DNA of 64,000 bases from Pseudooceanicola sp050897975 (GCF_050897975.1 NZ_JBPAXY010000004.1:372001-436000), one strand, 5' to 3'; shown: positions 44,919 to 53,793, counted from the first letter of the stretch. Numbers and translations are program-made. Notes: a model not told the origin generated them from the letters alone.

Positions 44919-45937
44919 GTTCGATCGAGCTGACCCAGATCCGCAAATCCTATGCCAACGGTCCCGAGGTGCTGCACGGGGTCGACCTGTCCATCGCCGC
45001 GGGCGAGTTCGTGGTCATCGTCGGCCCCTCGGGCTGTGGCAAATCCACTCTGCTGCGGCTGATCGCCGGGCTGGAGGCGGCCAGTTCCGGCGATATCGTC
45101 ATCGGCGGCACCCGCGCCAATGACCTGGCCCCGCAGGACCGCGACATCGCGATGATCTTTCAGAACTACGCGCTCTATCCGCATATGACGGTGGAACAGA
45201 ACATCGCCTTCGGGCTGGAGCTGCGCCGAGTGCCGAAACGCGAACGTCTGGCCCGCGCCCGCGAGGTGGCCGAGATGCTGCAACTGACCCCCTATCTTGA
45301 CCGCAAGCCCGGCGCCCTGTCGGGCGGCCAGCGCCAGCGGGTCGCCATGGGGCGCGCCATGGCCCGCAACAGCTCGACCTTCCTGATGGATGAGCCGCTG
45401 TCGAACCTCGACAACGCCTTGCGCGTCGCCATGCGGACCGAGATCAAGGATCTGCACCGCCAGCTGGGCGCCACCATCGTCTTTGTCACCCATGACCAGA
45501 CCGAGGCGCTGAGCCTCGCCGACCGGATCGCGGTGATGAAGGACGGCTATCTGCAACAGTTTGACACCCCCGGCGCGATCTACGACCGGCCCGCCAACCG
45601 CTTTGTCGCGGGGTTCCTGGGCGCGCCGACGATGAACTTTGTCGCCGCCGAGGCGCTGGAGGGCTGGCGCGGCCCGCGCGACGTGGATCTGGGCCTGCGC
45701 CCCGAGGCCCTGCGCCTGCACCGCGCCCGCCCCCAGGCGCCCGCCATCGAGGCGCGTCTGGCGCTGAGCGAGATGACCGGGTCCGAGTTCGTGCTGCATT
45801 GCGAAAGCCCCCTGGGCCGTCTGACCGCCGTGGCGCCCCGGGCCGAGGGGCTGCCCAGCCCGGGCGAGGCCATCTGGCTGGAATACGACGCCGAGGCCGC
45901 GCATCTTTTCGACCGCGACAGCGGCGCGCGGGCCTGA
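44915..45937 (+). CDS. ugpC: Glycerol-3-phosphate-type ABC transporter ATP-binding protein (UgpC/MalK-like)
   Basis: A 340-residue ATPase with Walker A GPSGCGKST, Q-loop FQNYALYPHMTV, signature LSGGQRQR, Walker B FLMDEPLSNLD and the MalK-type C-terminal TOBE domain (about 235-335). The start overlaps ugpQ as ATGA. It closes the importer operon; the RpiR regulator gene follows after 82 bases on the same strand. Confidence 0.94.
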   Translation: MSSIELTQIRKSYANGPEVLHGVDLSIAAGEFVVIVGPSGCGKSTLLRLIAGLEAASSGDIVIGGTRANDLAPQDRDIAMIFQNYALYPHMTVEQNIAFGLELRRVPKRERLARAREVAEMLQLTPYLDRKPGALSGGQRQRVAMGRAMARNSSTFLMDEPLSNLDNALRVAMRTEIKDLHRQLGATIVFVTHDQTEALSLADRIAVMKDGYLQQFDTPGAIYDRPANRFVAGFLGAPTMNFVAAEALEGWRGPRDVDLGLRPEALRLHRARPQAPAIEARLALSEMTGSEFVLHCESPLGRLTAVAPRAEGLPSPGEAIWLEYDAEAAHLFDRDSGARA

Positions 45938-45981
45938 GGCACGCGCCCATGGACCGGGCCGCGCGTCTGGTCTAGGCCTGA

Positions 45982-46016
45982 GGGGGACAGCGGGCGCCGG
46001 GCGCCCGGGGGGACAG
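45982..46016 (+). repeat. Direct repeats flanking a hairpin in the rpiR leader
   Basis: GGGGGACAG occurs at 45982-45990 and 46008-46016, exactly flanking CGGGCG-CCGGG-CGCCCG (45991-46007). The second copy lies 3 bases before the ATG and covers the Shine-Dalgarno region. It could affect translation of the regulator; no further evidence. Confidence 0.45.
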
Positions 46017-46019
46017 GAC

Positions 46020-46886
46020 ATGACCGACACGCCGCCCTTCCTGGGCGATCTGATCTCGCGCCATTCGGCGAAGCTGACCGAGGCGGACACCCGCCTGCTG
46101 GACGTCATGGTGCGCGACCCGATCCGGGCGGCGATGGAGAACGGCAAAGAGGTCTCGTTCCGCGCCGGGGTCCACCCGGCCTCGGCCGTGCGCCTGGCGC
46201 GGCGACTGGGGTTCAAGGGCTACCCCGAGTTCCGCGCCTTCCTGCAATCGAACCTGGTCGAGGGCCAGGGCGAGTTCGAGGCGGCGGGCGCGCGTATCGC
46301 CGCGCGGCTGGCCCGCGCCGAAGAGGGGCAGTTGCTGTCCTCGGTGCTGGACAGCGAGATCGCGGCCCTGGAGGCCCTGCGCGCCTCTTGCGCCGATGCC
46401 GACATTCGCGCCTTTTCCCAGGTGCTGCTGCCCGCGCGGCGGATCTTCGTCTTCAGCAGCTCGCACGGCGGGGCCCTGTCGCATCTGATCGCCATGCGCC
46501 TGCGCCGCTCGGGCTATGACGCCCTGGACCTGGCCGCCGAACAGACGCGGATCTGGGAATATCTGGCGGGGATGGGCAAGGGCGACGTGCTGTGGCTGAT
46601 CGCCCTGCGCAAGACCGGCGATCTGCTGCACGAGTTGCGCGCCCTGGCGGCGGACCGCGGCGCGGCGGTGCTGTCGCTGCGCGACCCGCGCAGCGCGCCC
46701 TTCGAGCCCGCCGCCGAGGCTGAGATCTGCGCCTCGCGCGGGGGGGCGGGCGAACATCAGTCGCTGGTGGTGCCGATGACCATCGCCAATACGGTGATCC
46801 TGGATCTGGCCTCGATCGACGAGGGGCGCACGATGCGCGCGCTTGAGAGGTTCCGCGCCCTGCGCGAGGCGGCCGAGCGGCGCTGA
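46020..46886 (+). CDS. MurR/RpiR-family transcriptional regulator
   Basis: A 288-residue regulator: an N-terminal RpiR-type HTH (LTEADTRLLDVMVRDPIRAAMENGKEVSFRAGVHPASAVRLARRLGF region, residues 17-70) and a C-terminal SIS sugar-phosphate-binding domain (about 125-265) containing RIFVFSSSHGGALSHLIAMRLRRSGYDALDLA. RpiR proteins sense phosphorylated sugars or polyols. Following ugpBAEQC on the same strand, it is the natural candidate to control that operon, perhaps through the TGCAAT-N4-ATTGCA sites. It is convergent with the amidase gene. Confidence 0.9.
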   Translation: MTDTPPFLGDLISRHSAKLTEADTRLLDVMVRDPIRAAMENGKEVSFRAGVHPASAVRLARRLGFKGYPEFRAFLQSNLVEGQGEFEAAGARIAARLARAEEGQLLSSVLDSEIAALEALRASCADADIRAFSQVLLPARRIFVFSSSHGGALSHLIAMRLRRSGYDALDLAAEQTRIWEYLAGMGKGDVLWLIALRKTGDLLHELRALAADRGAAVLSLRDPRSAPFEPAAEAEICASRGGAGEHQSLVVPMTIANTVILDLASIDEGRTMRALERFRALREAAERR

Positions 46887-46905
46887 CCTCTGGGCGAGGC
46901 GGGCC

Positions 46906-48399
46906 CTAGCGGGCCGGGGTCATCGGGTCGATCGGGCCCAGGGGGCCGCCGCAGGCCCGCTCCACCGCCCGGGCGGCGGCCAGCAGGGCCGCCTCGCCCC
47001 GGGGCTGGCCGATCAGTTGCAGCCCCACGGGCAGGCCGCCGGGCCCGCGCCCCACGGGGACCGAGATCGCGGGCAGGCCGGTCACCGGCGCCAGGAACGA
47101 AAAGCGCAGCCAGCCGATGTAATCCTCCAGCGGCTGGCCGTCGATTTCGCGCGGGTATTCCTCTTCCACCGGGCCGGGCATCAGCCCGACCACCGGGCAG
47201 GCCAGCACGTCGAAGCCGGCCATGAAGCCCTGGACGATGTCGTAAAGGCGCGAGCGCGCCTGCTGCGCATCCAGCACATCCTCGATGTCCAGGGCCCGGC
47301 CCTGGTCGATATTGGCCTGCAAGCTGCGCTTGAAATGGCGCTGCACCCGGGGCGCGGCCCGGCCCGGCCCCGCGGCCCAGAGCATGGCGCGCAGGGTGCG
47401 ATAGCAGGGGTCGAGGTCGGGCAGGGGCGGGCAGGTCTCGTCGATCACCGCGCCCTGGGCCACGACCCGGGCCAGGGCCTGGCGCAGGTGGTCCTCCATC
47501 GCCGCCGAGACCGGGGCGAACCCGCCCAGGTCGGGGGCAAAGGCGATGCGGATCCGGCCCTCGGCCCGGGTCACCGCGTCCTGAAAGGGCGTGGCGGGGG
47601 CAGGCTGCGACAGCGGCTCGCCCCGCATCTCGCCTGCCATGGCATCCAGAAACAGCGCGCAATCCAGGACCGAGCGCGCCATCGGGCCCTGCACCGCCTC
47701 CATGTTGAAGCGTGAATGGGCGGGCGCGCCGGGCACCCGCCCGGGCGAGGGGCGCAGGCCCACCACGCCGCAATAGGCCGCGGGCGTGCGCAGCGAGCCC
47801 GCCAGGTCCGAGCCATGGGCCAGCCAGACCTCGCCCGTGGCCAGGGCCGCCGCCGCCCCGCCAGAGGAACCGCCCGCGTTGCGCGTGGTGTCCCAGGGGT
47901 TGCGGGTATAGCCGAAGACATCGTTGAAGGTGTTTGCCCCGGCGCCGAATTCGGGCGTGTTGCTTTTGGCCAGCACCACCCCGCCGCGCGCCTCGATCCG
48001 GGTGACGATGGGCGAGGACGTCTCGGGCACATGGGCGGTCATGCCCCGGGTGCCGAAGGTCGCGCGCACGCCCGCCACCTCTGACAGATCCTTGATCGCC
48101 AGGGGCAGCCCGGCCAGCCAGCCCGGGTGGGCCGGGTCGCCCGCCAGGCTTGCGGCGGCCGCTTCGGCGCGGGCCTGGCAGGTGGTGGGCAGGGCGTTGA
48201 CCTCCGGTTCCACCTGGTCGATGCGGGTCATGGCGGCGGCGATCAGCTCTGCGGGGGCGATCTCGCCCCGGCGCAGCAGCCCGACCGCCTCATGGGCCGA
48301 AAGCCGGCACAGCTCGGGCCCGGTGAAGCGGGGCTCGGGGGCCGGGGTCTCGGCGGGGGCGGGGGCCGTTGCGGCGGCGGAGGTGGTGGCGGTGGTCAT
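46906..48399 (-). CDS. Amidase (amidase-signature family)
   Basis: A 497-residue amidase-signature hydrolase with the Ser-cisSer-Lys triad visible: K103 (LPLAIKDLSEV), S178 (NAGGSSGGAAAALATG) and S202 (GSDLAGSLRTPAAYCG). The N-terminal 25 residues are Ala/Thr/Pro-rich and probably disordered; ATG at 48399 is chosen from several possible starts. Members cleave amides, nitrilotriacetamide-like compounds, indoleacetamide or, as GatA, Gln-tRNA intermediates. No gatB or gatC is nearby, so it is a stand-alone amidase of unknown substrate. Confidence 0.9.
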   Translation of the reverse strand: MTTATTSAAATAPAPAETPAPEPRFTGPELCRLSAHEAVGLLRRGEIAPAELIAAAMTRIDQVEPEVNALPTTCQARAEAAAASLAGDPAHPGWLAGLPLAIKDLSEVAGVRATFGTRGMTAHVPETSSPIVTRIEARGGVVLAKSNTPEFGAGANTFNDVFGYTRNPWDTTRNAGGSSGGAAAALATGEVWLAHGSDLAGSLRTPAAYCGVVGLRPSPGRVPGAPAHSRFNMEAVQGPMARSVLDCALFLDAMAGEMRGEPLSQPAPATPFQDAVTRAEGRIRIAFAPDLGGFAPVSAAMEDHLRQALARVVAQGAVIDETCPPLPDLDPCYRTLRAMLWAAGPGRAAPRVQRHFKRSLQANIDQGRALDIEDVLDAQQARSRLYDIVQGFMAGFDVLACPVVGLMPGPVEEEYPREIDGQPLEDYIGWLRFSFLAPVTGLPAISVPVGRGPGGLPVGLQLIGQPRGEAALLAAARAVERACGGPLGPIDPMTPAR

Positions 48400-48515
48400 G
48401 GGCACGTCTTGGGTCTGGCTGCGGCTTGGCCGCCAGTCTCGACCGCGGAGGGGCCCGTTGTCAAAGCCTGGGCGCCCCGGCCCGGGCCGGGATGGGTTTT
48501 GCAAGGACGGGGGCG

Positions 48516-49568
48516 TCAGTTTGCAAAGAGGTTGCGGCTGAGGCCCTGGGGCAGCAGCAGATAGGCCAGGGCAGAGGTCAGCACCAGGGCCCCGCCGCGC
48601 CGGTCGGCGAACCAGCCCGCGGGGCTGGTCAGCAGGCCGCGCAGCGCCAGCGCCAGGGCCTGGCGGCGCGGTGCGCCCTGGCGCAGGGCGCGGCGGGCCA
48701 GGCGGCGCAGATGCACCGCCTCGTCCCGGGCCGAGGCGGCGCGGCCATAGCGCGCGGCACTGACCAGCGCCGCCAGACGCCCGGCACAGATCGCCGCCAG
48801 ATCCGGCGCCTGTTCACCCGCCGCCCCCGGCGCCACATGGCCGCGCGGATAGAGGACCAGCGCCCGGTCGAGCGGCGCCAGCCGGTTGCCCTGGCCCACC
48901 AGGCGGATCAGCCATTCCAGCTCGTCCCCATGGGTCAGGCGGCTGTCGAAACCGCCGCAGGCCAGGGCCACTTCGGTGCGCAGCACCAGGTTGCTCAGCC
49001 GGTCGACCGGGTTGTCAGCCAGCAGCCGCGCGATGGTCAGATCCTCGGGCGGCAGGGGGCGGGGGTGCGGCGGCAGGTCAGAGGCGGGCAGGGGCGCGCC
49101 GGGGCGGGCGGTGGCCACATGGGCGCCCGAGGCATAGCAGCCATCCAGGGTGATATCGTCGAAGGCCGCCACCAGCAGCGCCAGCTTCTCGGGCATCCAC
49201 AGCGCGCCGGGGTCACCGAAGGCCAGCAACCGCCCCCGGGCGTGGCGCATCCCCAGGTCGCGGGCGGCGGCAAAGCCATTGCGGATGTCGCGCCCCTGCG
49301 GCACGCGCAACAGGCGAAAGCGCCGGTCCAGCGCGGCATACTCGGCCGCCACTTCGGCGCTGTCGTCCCGGGCGCCGGTGTCGATCAGCAGCGCTTCCCA
49401 ATCGGTGAAGGACTGCGACAGCAGGGTTTCCAGGGTGATCGCCAGGCTGGTGCTGGCATTGCCGTAGGGTAGCAGGATCGTGACGCAGGGCCGGGTCGAG
49501 CCCGGCACCCCCGGGCGACCCCGGGCCGCCGCGGCAGTAGAGCAGGCCGAGGGGCAGGCCTTGGACAC
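48516..49568 (-). CDS. Glycosyltransferase family 2-like protein, start uncertain
   Basis: About 350 residues of a GT-A fold protein: VTILLPYGNASTSLAITLETLLSQSFTDWEALLIDTGARDDS matches the N-terminal GT2 pattern (quoted in part by residues), followed by FGDPGALWMPEKLALLVAAF where the acidic DxD region should be, and GGFDSRLTHGDELEWLIRL, which resembles the later E/D-x-D-W block. The metal-binding DxD is reduced to D-P-G, so metal use or activity is doubtful. GTG at 49568 is a guess: the longer frame to 49766 is low-complexity Arg/Pro/Gly and overlaps the kinase gene. The C-terminal part has an LRRLARRALRQGAPRR-type basic segment and hydrophobic end. Confidence 0.65.
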   Translation of the reverse strand: MSKACPSACSTAAAARGRPGVPGSTRPCVTILLPYGNASTSLAITLETLLSQSFTDWEALLIDTGARDDSAEVAAEYAALDRRFRLLRVPQGRDIRNGFAAARDLGMRHARGRLLAFGDPGALWMPEKLALLVAAFDDITLDGCYASGAHVATARPGAPLPASDLPPHPRPLPPEDLTIARLLADNPVDRLSNLVLRTEVALACGGFDSRLTHGDELEWLIRLVGQGNRLAPLDRALVLYPRGHVAPGAAGEQAPDLAAICAGRLAALVSAARYGRAASARDEAVHLRRLARRALRQGAPRRQALALALRGLLTSPAGWFADRRGGALVLTSALAYLLLPQGLSRNLFAN

Positions 49569-49708
49569 GGCGGGCGCGCCTTGCGGGTGCCCGGCGCGCG
49601 CGGTGCGGCCGGGATCCCGGCGCCCGGACCGCGGGCATCCGTCCGCCGCCACGGGGCTGCGGTCCGCCGCGGGGTGCCAGCCCGGCGGCAGGGGGCGACG
49701 CCGCGCGC

Positions 49709-52309
49709 TCAGGCGACGACCCCGCCCTTGTCGAGGGCTTCCAGCTCGGCCCGGCTGTCGCGCCACAGCGGCTCCAGCGCCGCCAGGTCGGCGCGGCTGA
49801 TCTCCTGGTTGCGCTTGGCGCGGGTCTCGATCTCGGCCAGGGCCTGGCGCAGGGCGGTCAGGCCGAAGGTGCCGCAGGTCCCGGCGCAGGCATGGGCCAG
49901 GCGGGCGATCTCTTCCTTGCTGCCGGGGAAGGCGGCCAGGGCGGCGATGCAGCCGTCGGTCTCGGCACAGAACCGATCCAGAAGCTTGTGCCCGGTCTCG
50001 GCGCCGGTGCCGGCAAAGAGGGTCTCGATCTGCTCGGCGTCGATCAGCGCAGAGGAGGCGGCCTCGCCCGCCGCGCGGGCCTCGGCCTGGGGCAGTTCAC
50101 CCGCCGCCAGATCGCGCAGCAGCTGGCTCAGGACCTTGCGGTCGATGGGTTTGGCCAGGCAATGATCCATGCCGATGCTGCGGAACCGCTTCAGCTCTTC
50201 GGGCAGGGCATGGGCGGTCAGCGCCACGATCGGCACATCGGCCGAGGCGCCATGGCCCGCACGGATCCGGCAGGCGGCCTCGGTCCCGTCCATCACCGGC
50301 ATCGAGATGTCCATCAGGATCAGGTCAAAGCGCTGCGCCTCGGCCCAGTCGACCCCGGCCTGGCCGTCGACGGCCTCGGTCACGTAATGGCCTTCGCTTT
50401 CCAGCATCTCGCGGGCGATGAAACGGTTGATCTCGTTGTCCTCGACCAGAAGGATCTCCAGCGGCGGCGCGGCCAGGGGGGCGGGGCTGTCGTCGCTTTC
50501 GTCCTCGGGCTTGGCGGCGGCGGGGGCGGTGGCCACCGGCAGGCGCACCCAGAACAGGCTGCCGTCGCCGGGCACGCTTTCGGCGCCGATCTCGCCGTCC
50601 ATCAGCTCGACCAGGCGGCGGGCGATGCCCAGGCCCAGCCCGGTCCCCGAGGCCTGCCGGGCGTAAGAGCTGTCGAGGGTCTCGAAATCGTTGAAGATCC
50701 GGTCGATGTCTTCCTCGGCAATGCCGATGCCGCTGTCGATGACGCGGAACTCGATCTGGTTGCGCTGCGCGCCGACCAGTTCGGCCTCGATCTCGACCTC
50801 GCCGCCACGGGTGAACTTCACCGCATTGGTCACCAGGTTCAGCAGCACCTGGCGCAGGCGGCGGCCGTCGGCCACCACGTTCTCGACCGGCTGGCCCACC
50901 CAGGACCAGGTCAGATCGTTGCCATTGGTGGCGGCCAGGGTGGCCGAGGTCTCGACCACCCCGTCCAGCAGGCGCGGCACCGAGAAGCTGCGCGCCTCGG
51001 GCTTCATCTTGCCGGCCTCGAACTTGGCCAGGTCCAGCACGTCGTTCACCAGGTTCAGCAGCAGATTGGCCGAGCTGTCCATCAGATCCAGCAGCTCGCT
51101 TTGCTCTTCCGACAGGGAATGGTCGCGCAGCAGTTGCATCGAGCCGATCAGCCCGTTCAGCGGCGTGCGCATCTCGTGGCTCATCACCGCCAGGAACTCG
51201 GATTTCGACCGTTCCCCCGCCAGCGCCCGGTCGCGGGCCTGGGTCAGCATCTCTTCCTGGGCCTTGCGCAACGAGATGTCGCGGACGAAGGACACGAAGA
51301 GGTTGGCGTCATCGGCGGCCCGGTCAAAGGAGATCTCGGCGGGGAAGCGCCGCCCCGAGCGGTCGCGAGCGGTGAATTCGAAGGGATGCAGGATGCGGTC
51401 GCCCCGAGCGCGGGCCTCCAGCACGCTGTCGCCCATGCGGCGCAGCTCGTCGGCGCCCGCCTCGGGGATCAGGAAATGGCGCACCCGCTGGCCCAGAACC
51501 TCGTCGCGGCTGTAGCCGAACATGCGCTCGGCGGCGCCGTTGAACTCGTGGATATAGCCCTCGGCATCGGTGACCACGACCGCGTCCAGCGAGGTTTCCA
51601 CGATGGTGTCCATCCGCGCCGCATGGGCCTCGGCCTCTTCGGCGCTGGCGCGGGCCTGGCGGCCCAGGCGCAACAGCACCAGCGCCAGCAGTGACAGCCC
51701 GGCGATGCAGATGAACAGCACGGTGGCGATCAGCCCCAGCTTGCGGATCAGGCTGCCCTGGCGGGCGTCGGCCATCTGGGCGAAGTTGTCCAGTGCCGCC
51801 AGCGAGAAGGCGCGCACGTCCTGGCGCACGTCGACCGAGGTCTCCTGCAACACCGGAAGGGCGGCCAGCAGGGCGCTGTCGGGGCCGTCGATCAGCGCCA
51901 CGTTGTCGGCGATGAAGGCATCGACGCGCAGGCGCGGGCCGTTGAAATCGCGGCTGCCCTGCAACTCGCGCAGGGCGGGGGCCTCTTCGATCAGGGTCAT
52001 GCGGCTGTAGAAGACGTCGAAGCTGCGGCGCAGGTCGTCCAGCGCGGTCTGGCTGGCGGCCACATCGCCCGAGGCCACCGCCGTGCGCGCCTCTTCCAGT
52101 GCCAGCTGGTAGCGCAGGAATTCGACATCGGCCTGGGCCAGGCTCCATTGCAGGTTGCCCGTGTCGGAGGACGAGAGGTTCTCGATCTCGTTCAGCACCA
52201 GCCAGGCCAGCCCGACCACCAGCACCACGCAGACAAGCAGCGTCGAGATGGCGGCCACGGGCTGTTGCCAGTGTCCTTTGCGGGATGCGGTGCGTGGCGT
52301 CATCGCCAT
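49709..52309 (-). CDS. Membrane hybrid sensor histidine kinase (PAS, HisKA, HATPase, receiver, Hpt)
   Basis: An 866-residue sensor kinase. Two transmembrane helices (about 17-39 and 191-213) enclose a roughly 150-residue helical periplasmic domain. Then come a PAS domain (about 228-348, GYIHEFNGAAERMFGYSRDEVLG), the dimerisation helix with phospho-acceptor H378 (MSHEMRTPLNG), the ATPase (N-box NLVTNAVKFT, G1 DSGIGI, G2 GTGLGLG), a receiver with D667 (LILMDISMPVMDG) and K720, and an Hpt domain with H806 (LAHACAGTCGTFG). This is a full His-Asp-His relay, the final acceptor probably the LuxR-type regulator encoded divergently. GAGGAGG lies 8 bases before the ATG at 52309. Confidence 0.92.
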   Translation of the reverse strand: MAMTPRTASRKGHWQQPVAAISTLLVCVVLVVGLAWLVLNEIENLSSSDTGNLQWSLAQADVEFLRYQLALEEARTAVASGDVAASQTALDDLRRSFDVFYSRMTLIEEAPALRELQGSRDFNGPRLRVDAFIADNVALIDGPDSALLAALPVLQETSVDVRQDVRAFSLAALDNFAQMADARQGSLIRKLGLIATVLFICIAGLSLLALVLLRLGRQARASAEEAEAHAARMDTIVETSLDAVVVTDAEGYIHEFNGAAERMFGYSRDEVLGQRVRHFLIPEAGADELRRMGDSVLEARARGDRILHPFEFTARDRSGRRFPAEISFDRAADDANLFVSFVRDISLRKAQEEMLTQARDRALAGERSKSEFLAVMSHEMRTPLNGLIGSMQLLRDHSLSEEQSELLDLMDSSANLLLNLVNDVLDLAKFEAGKMKPEARSFSVPRLLDGVVETSATLAATNGNDLTWSWVGQPVENVVADGRRLRQVLLNLVTNAVKFTRGGEVEIEAELVGAQRNQIEFRVIDSGIGIAEEDIDRIFNDFETLDSSYARQASGTGLGLGIARRLVELMDGEIGAESVPGDGSLFWVRLPVATAPAAAKPEDESDDSPAPLAAPPLEILLVEDNEINRFIAREMLESEGHYVTEAVDGQAGVDWAEAQRFDLILMDISMPVMDGTEAACRIRAGHGASADVPIVALTAHALPEELKRFRSIGMDHCLAKPIDRKVLSQLLRDLAAGELPQAEARAAGEAASSALIDAEQIETLFAGTGAETGHKLLDRFCAETDGCIAALAAFPGSKEEIARLAHACAGTCGTFGLTALRQALAEIETRAKRNQEISRADLAALEPLWRDSRAELEALDKGGVVA

Positions 52310-52333
52310 GTCCGGGACCTCCTCGGGGCCGGG

Positions 52334-52831
52334 TTACTCGGTCACGGAAATGCGATCGAGCTGCCAGATGCTGCGGGCGTAGACCACCTCTTGGCGGTAG
52401 GCGGGATCGGCATCAAAGGGAAAGACGATCCACAGCGGGCCCTTTTCGCGTAGCGACATCGGTTCGCCATGGTTCAGATAGGCCAGCAGGGCGGCGCCAT
52501 CGGCCCAACCGCTGCGCGGGATCTCGACGGCGTAGTCGTTGATTGCCGTGGCGCTGATGCTTTGCGCCTCGGGGGCCAGGTCCTGCATCAGGGTGGCCAG
52601 GGGCACGCCGGTGAAGACCTGGATCCCGTCGGTCCAGATGGTGCTGGTCTCGATCACCCGGGCCGGCAGGGCCTGAAGCGCCTCCATGTCCAGCCGGGCC
52701 AGCACCGCGCCGTCGCTGTCGGTGACGGTCAGCAGGATATCATCCTCGGCGGCGACAGCCAGGGCGGGCGCCAGGACCGTGGCGGCCAGCAGCGCGGCAA
52801 GCGGCGTCAGGGAAGGGCTGGGCAGGGGCAT
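52334..52831 (-). CDS. Exported SUOX/molybdopterin-oxidoreductase-fold-like protein lacking cysteine
   Basis: A 165-residue protein with a signal peptide (residues 1-28, ending VLAPALAVAA). The sequence ALPARVIETSTIWTDGIQVFTGVPLATLMQDLAP followed by NDYAVEIPRSGW, LAYLNHGEPMSLREKGPLWIVFPFD (quoted by pieces) resembles the molybdopterin-binding fold of sulfite oxidase/YedY proteins. That fold normally uses one cysteine to hold molybdenum; this protein has none at all, so it is unlikely to be a molybdoenzyme and more likely a periplasmic binding partner. It is 24 bases upstream of the hybrid kinase gene on the same strand. Confidence 0.75.
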   Translation of the reverse strand: MPLPSPSLTPLAALLAATVLAPALAVAAEDDILLTVTDSDGAVLARLDMEALQALPARVIETSTIWTDGIQVFTGVPLATLMQDLAPEAQSISATAINDYAVEIPRSGWADGAALLAYLNHGEPMSLREKGPLWIVFPFDADPAYRQEVVYARSIWQLDRISVTE

Positions 52832-53066
52832 AGGTGGGTACCGAATCTATCTGTTACCAATGTTAATCATGGCACAGGTGGGCCCCGTGCGGGAAAGAGG
52901 CATCGGACCAATGCCCCTACCCGAAAGGATAGGTGCGCCGCTCCCGGCCCCGGCTCGGCTGCTTGCCGTGGCGGCATCTGTCTTGACCTAGGCGTCACTG
53001 GACCTGTCGCAGAGAACTGTCCATAATCAGCACTATACGGCCAATCCTCCCCGATTTGGTCACATT

Positions 53067-53092
53067 GTTACGCTTCATTAACCGAACGTAAC
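53067..53092. promoter_or_regulatory. Inverted repeat GTTACG-N14-CGTAAC upstream of the response regulator
   Basis: Arms at 53067-53072 and 53087-53092 in the AT-richer right half of the 287-base divergent spacer (52832-53118), ending 26 bases before the regulator start. A possible autoregulatory site; the rest of the spacer shows nothing further. Confidence 0.35.
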
Positions 53093-53118
53093 GAACACGA
53101 TTCGCAGGCGGGACGACG

Positions 53119-53793
53119 GTGATCACGGCCAGAACTCTTCATGAACGCGATTCAGGCGGCGTGTCGGCCGGTGGGATGCGGGTGCTGATCGCCGACGACC
53201 ACGACCTGTTGCGCGATACCTTGCAGGCCTTCCTGAACGCCGAGGGCGGGTTCGAGGCCAGCACCGTGGCCTCTTTCGACGAGGCCATCGAACAGGTCGA
53301 GGGCGGCGCGCCCTATGATCTGATCCTGCTGGACTATTCCATGCCCGGGATGCGCGGCATCGGCGGCCTGCGCCGGATGATGGAGGTGGCGGGCCACAAT
53401 CGCGTCGCCATCATCTCGGGCACCGCCAGCCGCGAGATCGCCGAAGAGGCGCTGGCGCTTGGTGCGGCGGGCTTCGTGCCCAAGACCCTGTCGGCCAAGT
53501 CGCTGATCAATGCCGTGCGCTTCATGTCCATGGGCGAGCAATATGCGCCGCTGGAGTTCATGCGCGCGCCCGCCGAGGACGAAGAGACCAACCCCCTGGC
53601 CGAGATGCTGTCGGAACGCGAGTTGCAGGTGCTGGAGGGGCTGACCCAGGGCAAGGCGAACAAGGAAATCGCCCGCGACCTGGACATCCGCGAACCCACG
53701 GTGAAGCTGCATGTGAAGACGCTGTATCGCAAGATCGGCGCGGCCAACCGGACCCAGGCGGCGATGATCGCCAAGGAGGCGGGCCTCTTCTAG
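53119..53793 (+). CDS. LuxR/NarL-family response regulator
   Basis: A 224-residue regulator with a receiver domain (MRVLIADDHDLLRDTLQAFL onward, residues 20-140, acceptor D72 in LILLDYSMPGMRG, K near 116 in FVPKTL) and a C-terminal LuxR-type HTH (about 160-222: LSERELQVLEGLTQGKANKEIARDLDIREPTVKLH). GTG at 53119 gives a 19-residue leader before the receiver; ATG at 53176 would remove it, and either is possible. It is divergent from the SUOX-like/hybrid-kinase pair and very likely their output. Confidence 0.9.
   Translation: MITARTLHERDSGGVSAGGMRVLIADDHDLLRDTLQAFLNAEGGFEASTVASFDEAIEQVEGGAPYDLILLDYSMPGMRGIGGLRRMMEVAGHNRVAIISGTASREIAEEALALGAAGFVPKTLSAKSLINAVRFMSMGEQYAPLEFMRAPAEDEETNPLAEMLSERELQVLEGLTQGKANKEIARDLDIREPTVKLHVKTLYRKIGAANRTQAAMIAKEAGLF

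Noticed and set aside
46906..48399. The amidase as GatA of the tRNA-dependent amidotransferase
   Set aside because: The Ser-cisSer-Lys triad is shared by the whole family, but gatB and gatC are absent and the N-terminal region differs from GatA.
49569..49766. N-terminal extension of the glycosyltransferase-like gene to 49766
   Set aside because: The added residues are Arg/Pro/Gly-rich and overlap the kinase gene; the GT fold begins after them.
52469..53026. A plus-strand open frame antisense to the SUOX-like gene
   Set aside because: Glycine/glutamine-rich shadow without a family match, while the minus strand encodes a signal peptide and a coherent fold.
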